A stretch of DNA of 5,940 nucleotides from Chloroflexota bacterium (GTDB lineage: Bacteria; Chloroflexota; Limnocylindria; QHBO01): NCBI GenBank assembly GCA_005879775.1, contig VBJX01000065.1:1-5940 (forward strand). The letters run 5' to 3'. The position numbers were made by a program, and so were the translations under genes. Position 1 is the stretch's first letter. Each line of letters begins with the position of its first letter. The notes under the pieces are model-generated. The model saw nothing but the letters and a program-made list of their open reading frames with translations. It had not been told where the DNA came from and made no database searches. Positions 5,210 to 5,940 of this stretch are shown here, piece after piece.

Positions 5210-5940
5210 GTGATCAAGGTCCTGATCGTCGACGACATCCCGGAGACTCGGGATCACCTCGCCAGGCTGCTCGGCCTGGAGCGTGATCTCGAGGTGGCCG
5301 GCTTCGCCGCCTCCGGCGAGGAGGCGATCAAGCAGGCGATGGAGCTGCGGCCGGATGTCATCGTCATGGACATCAACATGCCGGAGATGGACGGCGTGGC
5401 CGCCGCCGAGATCATCTCCCAGCGTCTCTCGACCTGCCCGATCATCATGATGAGCGTCCACGGCGAGGCCGAGCAGCTGAAGCGCTCGATCTCGGCGGGG
5501 GCGCGCGAGTTCCTGGTGAAGCCGTTCAGCGGGGACGAATTCTCAACGAGCATCCGACGGGTCCATGAGCGAGAGCTCGCTCGGCAGGTGCAGATGCAGA
5601 TGGCGATGCCCTCGCCGACCGCCATCGTCCAGACCGACGACACCGAGCACCAGGTGGTCGCCATCTTCTCGCCGAAGGGCGGGGCCGGCCGAACCACCAT
5701 CGCCACGAATCTGGCTGTCGCGCTCCATCGGGAGACCGGCGGTCGGGTCTGCCTCATCGACGCCAACCTGCAGTTCGGTGACGTGGGGGTCCTGCTCAAC
5801 TTGAACCCCAAGAACCGCTCGATGGTCGACGCGGTGGAGACCGGCGAGCCGGACGACGACATCATCGACTCGGTGGTGATCGACCACTCGACCGGAATTC
5901 GCGTGCTGCTGGCTCCGCCCAGCCCCGAGGGCGCCGACCT
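5210..5940 (+). CDS. cpaE: CpaE/TadZ: receiver domain fused to ParA-type ATPase (partial, 3' end beyond window)
   Basis: Open to the window edge, 243 codons visible. CpaE/TadZ places the Tad machine in the cell and links it to the membrane assembly. GTG 5210 has AGGAAGAG (5198-5205) just before it, and the receiver begins at once (IKVLIVDD). The receiver is complete: acidic pair D8-D9, phosphoacceptor D54 in VMDINMPEMDG, S82, K104 in LVKPF. A charged, Met/Gln-rich linker (about 118-148) leads to the MinD/ParA-like ATPase. Its deviant Walker A is SPKGGAGRTT (154-163), with signature Lys K156 kept but the usual P-loop Lys replaced by R161. Walker A' follows as VCLIDANLQFGDVGVLLNL (180-198) with D184. 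The protein should continue another 130-200 residues, then probably the motor ATPase gene. Arg in the P-loop may weaken ATP hydrolysis; TadZ proteins are known to be variable there. Confidence 0.9.
   Translation, partial: MIKVLIVDDIPETRDHLARLLGLERDLEVAGFAASGEEAIKQAMELRPDVIVMDINMPEMDGVAAAEIISQRLSTCPIIMMSVHGEAEQLKRSISAGAREFLVKPFSGDEFSTSIRRVHERELARQVQMQMAMPSPTAIVQTDDTEHQVVAIFSPKGGAGRTTIATNLAVALHRETGGRVCLIDANLQFGDVGVLLNLNPKNRSMVDAVETGEPDDDIIDSVVIDHSTGIRVLLAPPSPEGAD

Overview
The window is GC-rich, densely coding DNA with every supported gene on the + strand. It carries the 5' part of a Tad/Flp (type IVb) pilus locus, preceded by a NarL/DegU-type two-component pair and, before that, two membrane glycosyltransferase-like genes. 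GC content, frequent GTG starts and the order kinase - response regulator - flp - cpaB - receiver-fused cpaE suggest a Chloroflexota-like bacterium, with Actinobacteriota second. No rRNA or marker gene confirms this. I see no mobile element, CRISPR array, tRNA or rRNA.

Layout. Positions 1-1706: the last 35 codons of one membrane-protein gene, then a complete 532-aa GT-C-fold membrane glycosyltransferase that starts inside the previous stop codon. Positions 1707-1848: an intergenic region with an inverted repeat, a direct repeat and a weak promoter candidate. Positions 1849-2803: a soluble DegS-like histidine kinase broken into two overlapping frames; about 12-13 residues of the second DHp helix appear lost where the frame changes. 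Positions 2803-3564: a LuxR/NarL-type response regulator coupled to the kinase stop codon, with a partly degenerate phosphorylation pocket. Positions 3565-3882: a structured 3' region, a strong terminator, a perfect DnaA-box sequence, a TTGACA element and a long flp leader. Positions 3883-4068: the Flp pilin, followed by a 13-bp hairpin terminator. Positions 4120-4283: a second perfect DnaA-box sequence and a TTGACC element. Positions 4284-5189: cpaB. Positions 5210 to the window end: a receiver-ParA-type ATPase (CpaE/TadZ), cut by the edge.

How they work together. Flp is the pilus subunit, CpaB/RcpC is a periplasm- or envelope-facing assembly component, and CpaE/TadZ is the ParA-like protein that localises the machine. 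The motor ATPase, TadB/TadC and the prepilin peptidase would lie downstream or elsewhere. The two-component pair next to flp is the natural candidate for controlling pilus transcription, but its kinase is frame-disrupted and its receiver lacks two standard pocket residues. By contrast, the receiver fused to CpaE keeps all of its pocket residues. This is an inference from position and motifs. Nothing here proves an undescribed system; the most notable points are the broken kinase, the atypical receiver, the Arg-for-Lys P-loop in CpaE, and the two DnaA-box sequences upstream of the pilus genes.
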